From contig JANXXZ010000396.1 in assembly GCA_025350385.1 (NCBI GenBank), positions 1 to 14,049 of the forward strand: a DNA stretch of 14,049 nt, in the 5' to 3' direction. Source of the stretch: Bacteroidales bacterium. Lineage in GTDB: Bacteria; Bacteroidota; Bacteroidia; Bacteroidales; UBA4417. Below are positions 7,360 through 14,049 of this stretch, piece by piece. Made by a program: the position numbers and the translations under genes. Numbering within the stretch: position 1 is the stretch's first letter; each line of letters opens with the position of its first letter. The notes below the pieces were generated by a model that saw only the letters and a program-made list of their open reading frames with translations, was not told the DNA's origin and did not search any database.

Positions 7360-7544
7360 ATGGTTTTACTCAAATACAGGATAAAACTTTAATTGATGTG
7401 CGAAGATCGTTATTTAGCCTGAAATTCAGCTAGGTATGAACAAAAAATATCTTACATTCTCTTCACTTATTAAAGTTCAGGGCTCCCATACAACCTTGTC
7501 GCCGATATTAAGATTAACAGATATGTCAATCAGATTATGTACGC

Positions 7545-9239
7545 TTATTTTTGCTGATTTACTGACTTAAATTCAGGACACCTTGACTTGAGATCTTTTA
7601 ATGCGCTGTTAGCATTTTCGTTTGCAGGATCAAATCCTAAAATTTTATCCCAATACATAAGTGACTCGCAGTATTGCTTGTTAACAAGGAAATAATATCC
7701 AAGATAGTTATAGGCTTCAAGAATGTCCTTTGAGTATTTAACAGTATCGGAAGCAGCCTTTTCAAGTAATTTCTCATAGAATGGTTTCGCCAGACCTTCC
7801 TTGGTATCTGGATCAAGGTTGGAATAAACCCTGGCTCTGAACAGGTAGGCAGGTTCAAATTCAGGACTCATCCGGTTTACTTTAGCAAGTGCAGAGTCGG
7901 CTGAAACCCACATTTTAGCATCAAAATAGGCGCGAGCCATCCTGTAATAGTCGTTCGTACTGCCATTTGTCCGTTCAATTTTTAGTTTATATATTTTGGC
8001 AGCGTTTTCATATTTTCTGGTTTTGTTGTAAGCAGCAGCAATTTCATTCAGAAGGTCCATGTTCATACTATCAAGTGCTGATGCCTGGGTAAGTTTGATG
8101 ATGCCCAGGGAGTCCTGACCATTTTTCATAAGAATACGACCAAAGTATAAGTAGTCTTTAGATGTAATTTTTTCAGTTGGAGAGTTCACAACGAATTTAC
8201 TAATATAATATTTTGCATTGGGAAATTGTTTCTCTTCAAAATAAGAATAGGCAAGGGCCCGGTTCAGGTCGTTGTAAGATACAGAGTCCATTGCCAGTAT
8301 TTGGTTGATTTGTTTGATGGCTCCTTTATAGTCTTCGGTTTGGATCAGCATATTCGCATACCTGCGCTGGGCAGCAATATTGCTCTTAGTTAGGTCAAGG
8401 TATTGTTTGAAATACTTTTTTGATTCTTCGGGTTGACTGGTTTTTGCGAAAAGGAATCCCATTTCAAGATAGGCAGGAGCAAATGATGGATCAATTGCAA
8501 TTGCATCCTGGTAATAACTCAGCGCATCCTGGTAGCTTTTAATCCGGGTATAAAGTTGTCCTAGTCTTACACGTGCCCTTGTTGACTGAGGCGAATAATC
8601 CTGCGATCTTTTATAGTTTTCGGCTGCATTACTGCCATTATTGAGCGTATAAAACCAATAGTCTCCGCGTAAAAGAAATAGTTCCGGATTTTTGCTGTCA
8701 AGTGCCTCTGCTCTTCTTAAAAGACCAAAAACTGATGCTGTATCTTTACTCCCAATCTGGACATAAGCATCCGCCAATCGAATAAGCAAGGTGGCCTGTT
8801 CAGGTTTAGTCAGGGTAGATTTTACTTTTCTAGCGGGCAGAAAAGACATTGCCTTGGCAAAATTTTCATCAGCAACTGATTTTTTGTTTTCAATTAAGGC
8901 AACTTTCCCAAGACCGACATAGTTAAGAGGCTCATTTGGATTTGCTGCAATTCCCTTGTTAAATCTATCTAAGGCTTTCAGACCAATCTCTTTGAAAGAA
9001 ATATTTGCCGTATCAATAAAATAGGAGGCCAGTTGGTTTTCGCCACTGTAATAGTAGTATTTACCATTAACAGGTTCAGCTTTGATCAACGTATTGAATG
9101 CATTGTCAGCAGCTTCAAATTGTTGCTGATAAGTCATATTGAGCGCTGATTTTAAATCCTGACCGGAAGCTGCCCCACCAAAAGCTAAAATGACCGCCAA
9201 AATAAGGGTCTTAGAAAAATTTCTAGTAATTCGTACCAT
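7545..9239 (-). CDS. Exported tetratricopeptide-repeat protein of the TonB cluster
   Basis: A 564-aa exported protein made largely of TPR helices; it probably serves as a periplasmic scaffold. The N-terminus MVRITRNFSKTLILAVILAF, followed by GGAASGQ, is a type I signal peptide with likely cleavage near residue 26. TPR-like units run through most of the chain. The clearest is ALSYYQDAIAIDPSFAPAYL, preceded by VRLGQLYTRIKSY; other good units include KYYFKQ-type segments near residue 280 and CESLMYWDKILGFDPANENA near the C-terminus. No enzymatic motif is visible. A strong Shine-Dalgarno-like GAGGAGG (9247-9253 on the complement) sits eight bases before the ATG, unusual for this phylum. It lies 26 bases after the PstS-like gene and upstream of exbB, so a role with the TonB motor is inferred from position alone. 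Confidence 0.88.
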   Translation of the reverse strand: MVRITRNFSKTLILAVILAFGGAASGQDLKSALNMTYQQQFEAADNAFNTLIKAEPVNGKYYYYSGENQLASYFIDTANISFKEIGLKALDRFNKGIAANPNEPLNYVGLGKVALIENKKSVADENFAKAMSFLPARKVKSTLTKPEQATLLIRLADAYVQIGSKDTASVFGLLRRAEALDSKNPELFLLRGDYWFYTLNNGSNAAENYKRSQDYSPQSTRARVRLGQLYTRIKSYQDALSYYQDAIAIDPSFAPAYLEMGFLFAKTSQPEESKKYFKQYLDLTKSNIAAQRRYANMLIQTEDYKGAIKQINQILAMDSVSYNDLNRALAYSYFEEKQFPNAKYYISKFVVNSPTEKITSKDYLYFGRILMKNGQDSLGIIKLTQASALDSMNMDLLNEIAAAYNKTRKYENAAKIYKLKIERTNGSTNDYYRMARAYFDAKMWVSADSALAKVNRMSPEFEPAYLFRARVYSNLDPDTKEGLAKPFYEKLLEKAASDTVKYSKDILEAYNYLGYYFLVNKQYCESLMYWDKILGFDPANENANSALKDLKSRCPEFKSVNQQK

Positions 9240-9265
9240 TTTGTTTCCTCCTCTATGAATAAAAT

Positions 9266-10210
9266 TTAGTCTTTTCGTATTTGAATGAGCCTTATTGGCA
9301 TTGTAGCTGGGACAAGTCCTGATTTTAAGACTATTCTCTGTCCCTGGTCGCCAGCTACAAATGATGCAAATCCCGAGCCAAGTCCTGAAAATGTCTCTCT
9401 CCCGATCATATAAACATCACGGCAGAATGGATAGGAGCCTTCGGCTATGTATCCCTGGTAAGGTTTGCAGTAGTTGGAACTGGTTGTGCCAACTTCAACA
9501 ACCCGAACTGATTTTAGAAATCGACCGGAAGTTGTGTCCTGTGAATCACTTATCCAATTGACACTGATTATTCCCAGGGCATTCCGGTTTTTCTTTACAT
9601 AATTCATAACTTCTTCATTCGAATTCACTGCAAAACAGTTTGTCGGGAAATTTCCTGTTAACTGGAATTTCTCGCGAAAATAACGAACATTGCCCGATTT
9701 ATTGTTATCAAATACTACGTTTATTGTGTTTTCAGGTGATTTTGGATCTAACTGGTTCCAGGTAGAAAGTTTGCCGCGTAAAATATCGGCAAACTGACTG
9801 ACTAAAAGCAAGGTGTCTTTATTTTCGGGGTTTGCTATAAGAGCCAATGCATCGTGTGCCACCTTGGTAGTCCGGGCAATAAATTTCTGTGAAAACAAAT
9901 AATCTTTCTCTTGTTTTGTGAGTTCCCGCGTTAGTGTGATTGTGCGAACCGAGTCATTCATAAAATCAGCAAGAACATCCGCTTCGGGTTTGTATTTTAC
10001 TGCAATTTTAGCATCGGAATACAAGGACTGAAAAGTGTAGAGTTGGGTGTCAAAAAGTAGCTGAAATGATTCATCGACACAAATCCGAATATTACCCCTG
10101 GTTGGAGTTTCATCAAGGGGTTGCACTCCCATCGGATTGCGGCAAGCTCCAGTAAACATTGCCAGAACTGCAAAAATAAACAGGTAAGGGTTTAGTAAAT
10201 ACCTTTTCAT
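9266..10210 (-). CDS. PstS-like substrate-binding lipoprotein
   Basis: Predicted lipoprotein of the periplasmic binding protein family related to phosphate-binding PstS. From ATG 10210 it has 314 aa. The signal peptide ends in a lipobox, MFTGAC, with Cys23 as the lipidated residue. The fold signature runs from RGNIRICVDESFQLLFD, through the ligand-loop-like VVFDNNKSGNVRYFREKF, to a C-terminal GFASFVAGDQGQRIVLKSGL, which resembles the closing helix of PstS. No pstC, pstA or pstB genes are nearby, so it is probably not part of a phosphate ABC importer; its place in a TonB operon suggests another role. An in-frame ATG at 10240 would add ten residues ahead of the signal peptide. I prefer 10210 because an AAAGGAG Shine-Dalgarno-like sequence lies about eight bases before it, overlapping the stop region of the upstream gene. 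The ligand is unknown. Confidence 0.85.
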   Translation of the reverse strand: MKRYLLNPYLFIFAVLAMFTGACRNPMGVQPLDETPTRGNIRICVDESFQLLFDTQLYTFQSLYSDAKIAVKYKPEADVLADFMNDSVRTITLTRELTKQEKDYLFSQKFIARTTKVAHDALALIANPENKDTLLLVSQFADILRGKLSTWNQLDPKSPENTINVVFDNNKSGNVRYFREKFQLTGNFPTNCFAVNSNEEVMNYVKKNRNALGIISVNWISDSQDTTSGRFLKSVRVVEVGTTSSNYCKPYQGYIAEGSYPFCRDVYMIGRETFSGLGSGFASFVAGDQGQRIVLKSGLVPATMPIRLIQIRKD

Positions 10211-10223
10211 TTGAATTTCTCCT

Positions 10224-10439
10224 TTAATCGTTAGGTTCATTTTTTTGGGTAAGTAATTTTACAAACCTGTATAGACCATAAGCAACGAAAAACAAAGCAA
10301 ATGCGAATTTCAGATTCCTGGGAAGCCCTGGATAAATTTTTGGTACAAATAGCAAACAACCCAACCCGATGTAAATCAAAGCCATAAGGTATCCGAATAC
10401 AACCATGAATTTTGAAAACCAACCTTTGTCAAACAACAT
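10224..10439 (-). CDS. Small two-helix membrane protein, first gene of the TonB cluster
   Basis: A 71-aa protein (from ATG 10439) with two predicted membrane helices, VVFGYLMALIYIGLGCLLFV and FAFALFFVAYGLYRFVKLL, separated by a short polar loop containing PKIYPGLPRN. No catalytic motif is seen. The frame is open to an ATG at 10502, which would add 21 mostly basic residues; both starts are possible, and I favour the shorter because it begins just before the helices. Its stop lies 13 bases before the start of the PstS-like lipoprotein, so the two are very probably co-transcribed. I do not recognise a named family. Its position suggests a membrane accessory of the ExbB/ExbD/TonB assembly, which is inference only. 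Confidence 0.7.
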   Translation of the reverse strand: MLFDKGWFSKFMVVFGYLMALIYIGLGCLLFVPKIYPGLPRNLKFAFALFFVAYGLYRFVKLLTQKNEPND

Positions 10440-10623
10440 GTCTGTTTTTATTGTCAGAATAATTTTAGTTCTTATTGATGGTCTTAATGAATTAATTGGC
10501 ATTCAGATGCTATGACTATGAATTTAGAAGTTTTAAATGTACACTTAAATGCTTGAAATTAATACTTCAGCGGATTATTCTGATAAAATTTGAAAAGAAA
10601 GAAACTGGCTTTCTCAATCAATA

Positions 10624-10631
10624 CAAAAGTA
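10624..10631 (-). promoter_or_regulatory. Candidate -7 element for the TonB-cluster operon
   Basis: Minus-strand TACTTTTG matches TAnnTTTG. It lies about 185 bases before ATG 10439 and about 120 bases before ATG 10502. A TTTG-like -33 element at proper spacing is not seen; the nearest is about 10 bases upstream, too close. This is the best candidate in the region but a weak one. Confidence 0.25.
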
Positions 10632-10802
10632 ATTTATTTTTCAAATTAATAATCGATATTGCTAAGTAGCAATCTAAATTTCATTTATATCGGTTTTCTT
10701 TAATTGAATAAAGGCAGTTTGGCGCACTGAATGATTACAGAATTAGTTCTATTTAGGAAGGTGGTTGAGCAGAGATAGATTTTTAGCTTCTGACGGATAA
10801 AA

Positions 10803-10844
10803 GTTCCGGGTTCTGGATTCCAGCTTCAGGGTTCCAGGTTCTAC
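10803..10844. repeat. Six degenerate heptamer repeats (consensus GTTCCAG/GG)
   Basis: Six consecutive 7-base units can be read: GTTCCGG, GTTCTGG, ATTCCAG, CTTCAGG, GTTCCAG, GTTCTAC. The 7-bp period does not preserve a reading frame, so this is non-coding. Its role is unknown. Confidence 0.65.
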
Positions 10845-10992
10845 CGATTAATGGCATCTTTGCTTTCAAAAAGTAATTCAAAATGCAATTATTAAAGAAT
10901 AAAAGAGTATGATAACAAAAGGGGCACATGCACTTTGCATTTAAGACTATAAATATTCTTACAATTTTTTAAACAGAAATAAAAATATTATA

Positions 10993-11026
10993 ACAATGAG
11001 GCCCTCATGATGAAGGGCCTTGTTGT
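10993..11026 (-). terminator. Probable terminator after the 26-residue-repeat protein gene
   Basis: The core stem AGGCCCT / AGGGCCT is perfect and can extend to 13 pairs with two G-U wobbles on the plus strand (A-C mismatches on the minus strand). On the minus strand it follows the stop of the repeat-protein gene by about 40 bases, with a T-rich stretch further downstream rather than immediately adjacent. It may act on either strand. Confidence 0.55.
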
Positions 11027-11064
11027 CATTTGATTCTTTACTTATATTGTGGTTCTGGTATCTA

Positions 11065-11778
11065 TTATTCAGCAACCGGTAATTCTGCATTTTCATTTTC
11101 TTTTGCCAAATCCGATTCAATAAAACGGTTCACATCGAATCGGATGTTACTAAATTCATCAGTAGCTATTTCTTCAATATTACCCGGATTTTGTATCATA
11201 TATTTATTTACGTCGAAACGTAGGTGATTTAATTCGGAAACGGGTAATTCAGTTATTTCAGTTTCGTTCTCATTCATGAACTCATTCACGCTGAACTTCA
11301 GGTAACTCAAATCAGAAATCGGTAATTCTGTGATATCAGATTCGTTGTTATTGATATATTTATTTACGTCGAAACGCAGGTAATTCAATTCAGAAACTGG
11401 TAATTCAGTTATTTCAGTTTCGCTTTCATTCATGAATTTATTTACATCTATACCCAGGTAACTCAAATCGGAAACAGGTAATTCGGTGATACCAGATTCG
11501 CTGTTAATGTTATCTTTATTTACCTCAAAACGTAGGTAAATAAAATCATCTTCTGTGGCTGGTAATGCAGTAATTTTGTTTGCCTTTGTTAAATCAGTTG
11601 AAAGTTGTTTCCTTTCTGATTTTACGTAACTTTCATTTTTCTTGAGGCTATTTGAAAACAATATGTTTCTTTCGGTTATTCCTTTATGTACATTAGGCTT
11701 GAAATTCGTGCCGGCTACTGCAATAAGCATTATCATAAGCAGCGCTGCAAAAGTTGTAAAAGTGTGTGATGTTTTCAT
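11065..11778 (-). CDS. Exported protein of tandem 26-residue repeats, unknown family
   Basis: I do not recognise this protein. The 237 residues start with a type I signal peptide (about 1-23; basic/polar start, hydrophobic core AALLMIMLIAVAG), followed by a polar Lys/Ser-rich stretch (24-68). Six tandem units then fill residues 69-226: 69-96 (28 aa), 97-122, 123-148, 149-174, 175-200 and 201-226 (26 aa each). A broken seventh start, ELPVAE, ends the chain. The core pattern is I-T-E-L-P-V-S-[DE]-L-x-Y-L, then R-F-D-V-N-K-[FY], then an Asn/Glu-rich linker. Units 97-148 and 149-200 are more alike as pairs than as neighbours. There is no Cys, no lipobox and no second membrane segment, so it is probably periplasmic or secreted and acidic. 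It stands alone between two non-coding stretches, with its own terminator. Confidence 0.8.
   Translation of the reverse strand: MKTSHTFTTFAALLMIMLIAVAGTNFKPNVHKGITERNILFSNSLKKNESYVKSERKQLSTDLTKANKITALPATEDDFIYLRFEVNKDNINSESGITELPVSDLSYLGIDVNKFMNESETEITELPVSELNYLRFDVNKYINNNESDITELPISDLSYLKFSVNEFMNENETEITELPVSELNHLRFDVNKYMIQNPGNIEEIATDEFSNIRFDVNRFIESDLAKENENAELPVAE
11101..11574 (-). repeat. Coding tandem repeat: 78-bp units, 156-bp higher-order period
   Basis: Six units encode the repeats of the exported protein: 11491-11574 (84 bp), then 11413-11490, 11335-11412, 11257-11334, 11179-11256 and 11101-11178 (78 bp each). The block 11335-11490 is repeated as 11179-11334. A 24-base match starting at 11243 recurs at 11399, exactly 156 bases away. 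This indicates a recent duplication of a two-unit block, with older divergence between adjacent units. Confidence 0.9.
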
Positions 11779-11927
11779 GGCTTTTATTTTTTTCTCTTCC
11801 GAGAGTTTTTCTTATTTCTATTTTTCGGGTATATGACGTGATCCTTTTAAAATTGTTACAAGAATATTTTTGCCGGTAAGAAAAAGCGTAAATGTTTTTT
11901 TACGATGGTTTTTCAGTATTGATGATT

Positions 11928-11956
11928 CAAAATTAGAATGCAAAGCAAGCAGCAAA
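11928..11956 (-). promoter_or_regulatory. Candidate promoter for the repeat-protein gene
   Basis: On the minus strand TAATTTTG (11935 down to 11928) fits the -7 consensus TAnnTTTG, and TTTG (11956 down to 11953) lies 17 bases upstream as a possible -33 element; the usual spacing is a little longer. The predicted leader would be about 145 bases. It overlaps the possible gene remnant on the other strand. Confidence 0.3.
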
Positions 11957-12150
11957 AAATCTAATCGATAAATTACCGGAAATAACTGATAACATTCAAA
12001 TTGATCGCTGAACCGGATATAGCGATGAATCTATCCTGTTTGAAGAACGAAAGTTTATATTAATGGAAGGAAACCTTAAATAATGATAAAGGTCTGATCA
12101 GAAATGCAAAGGAAGTGCTTGTCGAATTGTTGCCCAATCCAATGACCTGA
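11937..12150 (+). pseudogene. Possible remnant of a coding sequence, broken by stop and frameshift
   Basis: Plus-strand translation gives protein-like text across three disruptions. After a TAG at 11934 a frame reads NLIDKLPEITDNIQIDR, hits TGA at 12009, then continues in the same frame with DESILFEERKFILMEGNLK to a TAA at 12081. The next frame then reads NDKGLIRNAKEVLVELLPNP to a TGA at 12148. Joining these needs one read-through and one single-base shift. No family was recognised, and AT-rich DNA can give plausible peptides by chance, so this is tentative. Confidence 0.25.
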
Positions 12151-12262
12151 GAATTATGATTGTACACAGAGGAGATAAATTATAGCAGATCACCACTAAA
12201 TCGAAATAGTCTTGATTTAAAAATAAGTTAACAGAAGTTTTCATATGTAATGTTAACTAACT

Positions 12263-12300
12263 AAATAAAAAAGGCTGTCCCTGTGGGGACAGCCTTTTAA
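12263..12300 (-). terminator. Strong rho-independent terminator of the SusD/DUF1735 locus
   Basis: A perfect 13-bp stem (12269-12281 with 12286-12298; core GGCTGTCCC / GGGACAGCC) surrounds a TGTG loop. On the minus strand it is followed by TTTTTTATTT. It lies just after the stop of the DUF1735/DUF4361-like gene and closes the Sus-like locus. Confidence 0.92.
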
Positions 12301-12316
12301 TATAAAGGGAATAAAC

Positions 12317-13198
12317 CTATTTCATTACTAATTTTTCAGTGGCAACTCGGGCTAAAGCGCCGGTACCAATGTAATAGTAATAAAGGTAGAAGGTTTTTGT
12401 AGCAGGATCCCAGCGGGAATCTCCTCCCTGACCATCAAGGTTGAGATCAGGAGTGTTGAACTGGAAATCGTAGGTAAGGTCGGTATTGAAAAAAGTTGTG
12501 ACTTTATTAGTGACAGGGTCAATGGTGATATTGCAGGGCAAGCCTATATCTGCACATAAGTAACTAACTGTATTGGCATCAACAGTAAACAGATGCTTTG
12601 TTGAACTCCAGGTACGATCCCAGCCAGTGAGCTTATGTATTCTTCCCGTGGATGCATAATCCCCTTCATACTGGTTGGCGATAGGAACAGCAACAAGAGC
12701 AGTTTTCATGTTCTCAGCTATTATAATGCCATTGGTTGCAGCGGTGATTGTGATGGGTACCATGTACTTCTCGGAAGTCCGTAATGTATCCGCCCGGCTA
12801 AGCTTCAGTCTAACATAGGCAACTCTGGAACCTGCAGGAACAATGACCTGTGGATTTACAATAGTAGCGCCCGGATAAGGGATATAACTCTTGAAGGTGG
12901 TATCAGCATGAAACTGAACGGTGTCATAAGCTGATAAAGCTGGGATATCAATGGCTACAGTAATCGTATTTTCAGACGAAGGTTTGTCATCTGAGGCGAT
13001 GTTTATCAACACATTCACAAACTGATCGGAATCAGCAAACGCAATTGTATTGGCCTGGAAACCTGATCTTACGAACTGGGCGTACATCTTACCTTTGAGG
13101 GAAGATGTCCAGTCTTCGCCGAAATTGTCTTTCAGGCAGGAACTCGTGATAAAAGTCACCGCTAAAAGGCCAAGAACATATATTATTTTCCTTCTCAT
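12317..13198 (-). CDS. SusE-like surface lipoprotein with DUF1735 and DUF4361-type domains
   Basis: Predicted outer-membrane/surface lipoprotein of a Sus-like nutrient uptake locus, probably helping to bind the glycan or other ligand taken up by the SusCD pair. The 293-aa protein starts MRRKIIYVLGLLAVTFITSSC, a lipoprotein signal with Cys21, followed by acidic residues (LKDNFGED) of the type that favours surface export in Bacteroidota. Residues about 40-175 resemble DUF1735, with the features TVAIDIPALSAYD, VNPQVIVPAGSRVAYVRLKL and KYMVPITITAATNG. Residues about 190-293 resemble DUF4361, a beta-rich C-terminal domain containing NQYEGDYASTGRIH and the DSRWDPATKTFYLYYYY segment. It lies 44 bases after the SusD-like gene and ends the locus before a strong terminator. 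The ligand cannot be told from sequence. Confidence 0.85.
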   Translation of the reverse strand: MRRKIIYVLGLLAVTFITSSCLKDNFGEDWTSSLKGKMYAQFVRSGFQANTIAFADSDQFVNVLINIASDDKPSSENTITVAIDIPALSAYDTVQFHADTTFKSYIPYPGATIVNPQVIVPAGSRVAYVRLKLSRADTLRTSEKYMVPITITAATNGIIIAENMKTALVAVPIANQYEGDYASTGRIHKLTGWDRTWSSTKHLFTVDANTVSYLCADIGLPCNITIDPVTNKVTTFFNTDLTYDFQFNTPDLNLDGQGGDSRWDPATKTFYLYYYYIGTGALARVATEKLVMK

Positions 13199-13242
13199 AT
13201 ATTTAATTTTTTGGTTGTTAATTATTTTGGCTTTGCTTTCAA

Positions 13243-14049
13243 TTAGCGGGATTGCCAGAAGATTTTGGAAGTAAACAGGTCAATATTGCCAACCGCAGAT
13301 ACCTGATCACCATTGAGATTAAGTTCACGTTGCGGATAGAGCAGCCTTACCGGAGGAGTATTGTTTTTCCTGTTAGGATCTTGGGCAAAATGAATGAAAT
13401 CCGGGAATCCTGATCTCCTGTAGTCGGTCCAGATTTCCATCGGAGAATTACCATTCATAGCAGCCCATTTTTGAGTCATAATGAGTTTCACTTTGTTAGG
13501 AGCCAGATCGAAGTTTACACTTGCATTTTCCAGGACAAGTAATTGTGATATTTCGGTATCAGCAATTCCAAAGTAAATGCAAGATTGTGTCACTGCCTGG
13601 TCGTAAAATTCTTTGGCTGTTCCAGGTATAAAACCTTTTTGAGCGGCTTCAGCCTGGAGGAACAAGCTTTCAAAATCAGAAAGAATAATGGCTGATCTGT
13701 CGAAAGTCCCAATCATTCCCTGTCCAAGTTGAGAAGTTTCGTTTGGAGGAAGAAGATTTGAAACCAGGTCGCCAAAGTAGTTTCCGCCATAGTTAGTGCC
13801 ATCGTAAGTAGCATAAAAATAGGGTAAGCGGGGATCGCTATAGCTTTGATAAAACTCAATTCCGTCGCGTCCAGCTTGAGTATAGTTAATGCCATCGGCA
13901 ACTGATGAACCATCGGCAGCATAGAAGTTGGCATAGAATGGGTTCATTTTACCAGTTGATTGGCTGTAACCAGGGTTCACCAAAGCACTTTCACCTGCGC
14001 CCAGGAATCCTTCAGATAATGTAGTGGCAAGTTTTTCGGTTATGTAACC
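13243..14049 (-). CDS. SusD/RagB-family lipoprotein (SusD_2 type), 5' end cut by window
   Basis: C-terminal 268 residues of a SusD-like outer-membrane lipoprotein, the lid that captures nutrients above a SusC TonB-dependent transporter. The frame is open to the window edge, beginning YITEKLATTLSEG, so the real start, signal peptide and N-terminal TPR-like region lie outside. The TTG at 13983 is an internal Leu codon, not a start. Family features include GFLGAGESALVNPGYSQ, KMNPFY, YSDPRLPYFY, SDFESLFLQAEAAQKGFIPG (a typical SusD helix), EIWTDYRRSGFPDF and the closing LLYPQRELNLNGDQ, which suit the SusD_2 subgroup. The next gene, 44 bases on, encodes the DUF1735-like lipoprotein. The SusC gene is expected just beyond the right edge. 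The substrate is unknown. Confidence 0.92.
   Translation of the reverse strand, partial: GYITEKLATTLSEGFLGAGESALVNPGYSQSTGKMNPFYANFYAADGSSVADGINYTQAGRDGIEFYQSYSDPRLPYFYATYDGTNYGGNYFGDLVSNLLPPNETSQLGQGMIGTFDRSAIILSDFESLFLQAEAAQKGFIPGTAKEFYDQAVTQSCIYFGIADTEISQLLVLENASVNFDLAPNKVKLIMTQKWAAMNGNSPMEIWTDYRRSGFPDFIHFAQDPNRKNNTPPVRLLYPQRELNLNGDQVSAVGNIDLFTSKIFWQSR

Larger units (their letters stand above)
10503..11064. other. Intergenic region upstream of the TonB cluster
   Basis: About 560 bases without a recognisable gene. It holds a candidate minus-strand -7 promoter element (10624-10631), a run of degenerate heptamers (10803-10844) and a hairpin terminator for the repeat-protein gene (10993-11026). 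A short ATGCA / TGCAT inverted repeat occurs around 10929-10941. The remainder is AT-rich with no open frame worth calling. Confidence 0.6.
11779..12316. other. Intergenic region with a possible gene remnant
   Basis: About 540 bases separate the repeat-protein gene from the DUF1735-like gene, both on the minus strand. It holds a candidate promoter for the former (11928-11956), a possible decayed plus-strand coding segment (11937-12150) and the terminator of the latter (12263-12300). Nothing is recognised in 11779-11927 or in 12151-12262. Confidence 0.6.

Noticed and set aside
10590..10616. Short AGAAAG / CTTTCT inverted repeat as a terminator
   Set aside because: The stem is only six A/T-rich pairs, and it lies upstream of an operon rather than at a gene end.
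10929..10941. ATGCA / TGCAT inverted repeat as an operator
   Set aside because: Too short to distinguish from chance, and not placed at a promoter I can support.
13983..13983. TTG as the start of the SusD-like gene
   Set aside because: The frame continues upstream to the window edge with good SusD-like sequence, so this is an internal Leu codon.

Overview
The window looks like chromosomal DNA of a Bacteroidota bacterium, probably of the order Bacteroidales. Evidence: AT-rich spacers, a SusD-like gene followed by a DUF1735/DUF4361-type lipoprotein, the exbB-exbD-exbD-tonB arrangement with a Bacteroidota-style TonB N-terminus, TAnnTTTG-like promoter elements, and mostly absent Shine-Dalgarno sequences. 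No rRNA, tRNA, CRISPR array, insertion sequence or phage gene was seen.

Layout. Plus strand, left: iorA (197-1816) and iorB (1940-2524), the two subunits of indolepyruvate:ferredoxin oxidoreductase; a compact terminator (2546-2573); then a membrane-anchored M23-type peptidase (2643-3878). A convergent spacer of about 350 bases follows, with a 21-bp tandem repeat and a terminator serving the opposite strand. Minus strand, read right to left from 10439 to 4229: a small two-TM protein, a PstS-like phosphate-binding-family lipoprotein, a TPR protein, ExbB, two ExbD paralogues and TonB. This is a coherent envelope-energisation cluster. ExbB/ExbD would use the proton gradient to drive TonB, which powers outer-membrane transporters. 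The PstS-like, TPR and two-TM proteins are probable accessory parts.

Further right, 10503-11064 is a non-coding stretch with degenerate heptamer repeats and a terminator. Next comes a secreted repeat protein (11065-11778, minus) built from six units of about 26 residues, with a higher-order 52-residue duplication; I do not recognise its family. The spacer 11779-12316 holds what may be a decayed coding segment and a strong terminator. The right edge (12317-14049, minus) is the end of a Sus-like uptake locus: a SusD-like lipoprotein cut by the window edge, then a DUF1735/DUF4361-like surface lipoprotein. Its SusC partner would lie beyond the edge, and its import would depend on a TonB system like the one encoded here.

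The most noteworthy items are the 26-residue repeat protein, the Asp replacement in the metal-binding HxH motif of the M23 peptidase, the IorA lacking its usual C-terminal ferredoxin domain, and the PstS-like/TPR/two-TM genes attached to the TonB operon.
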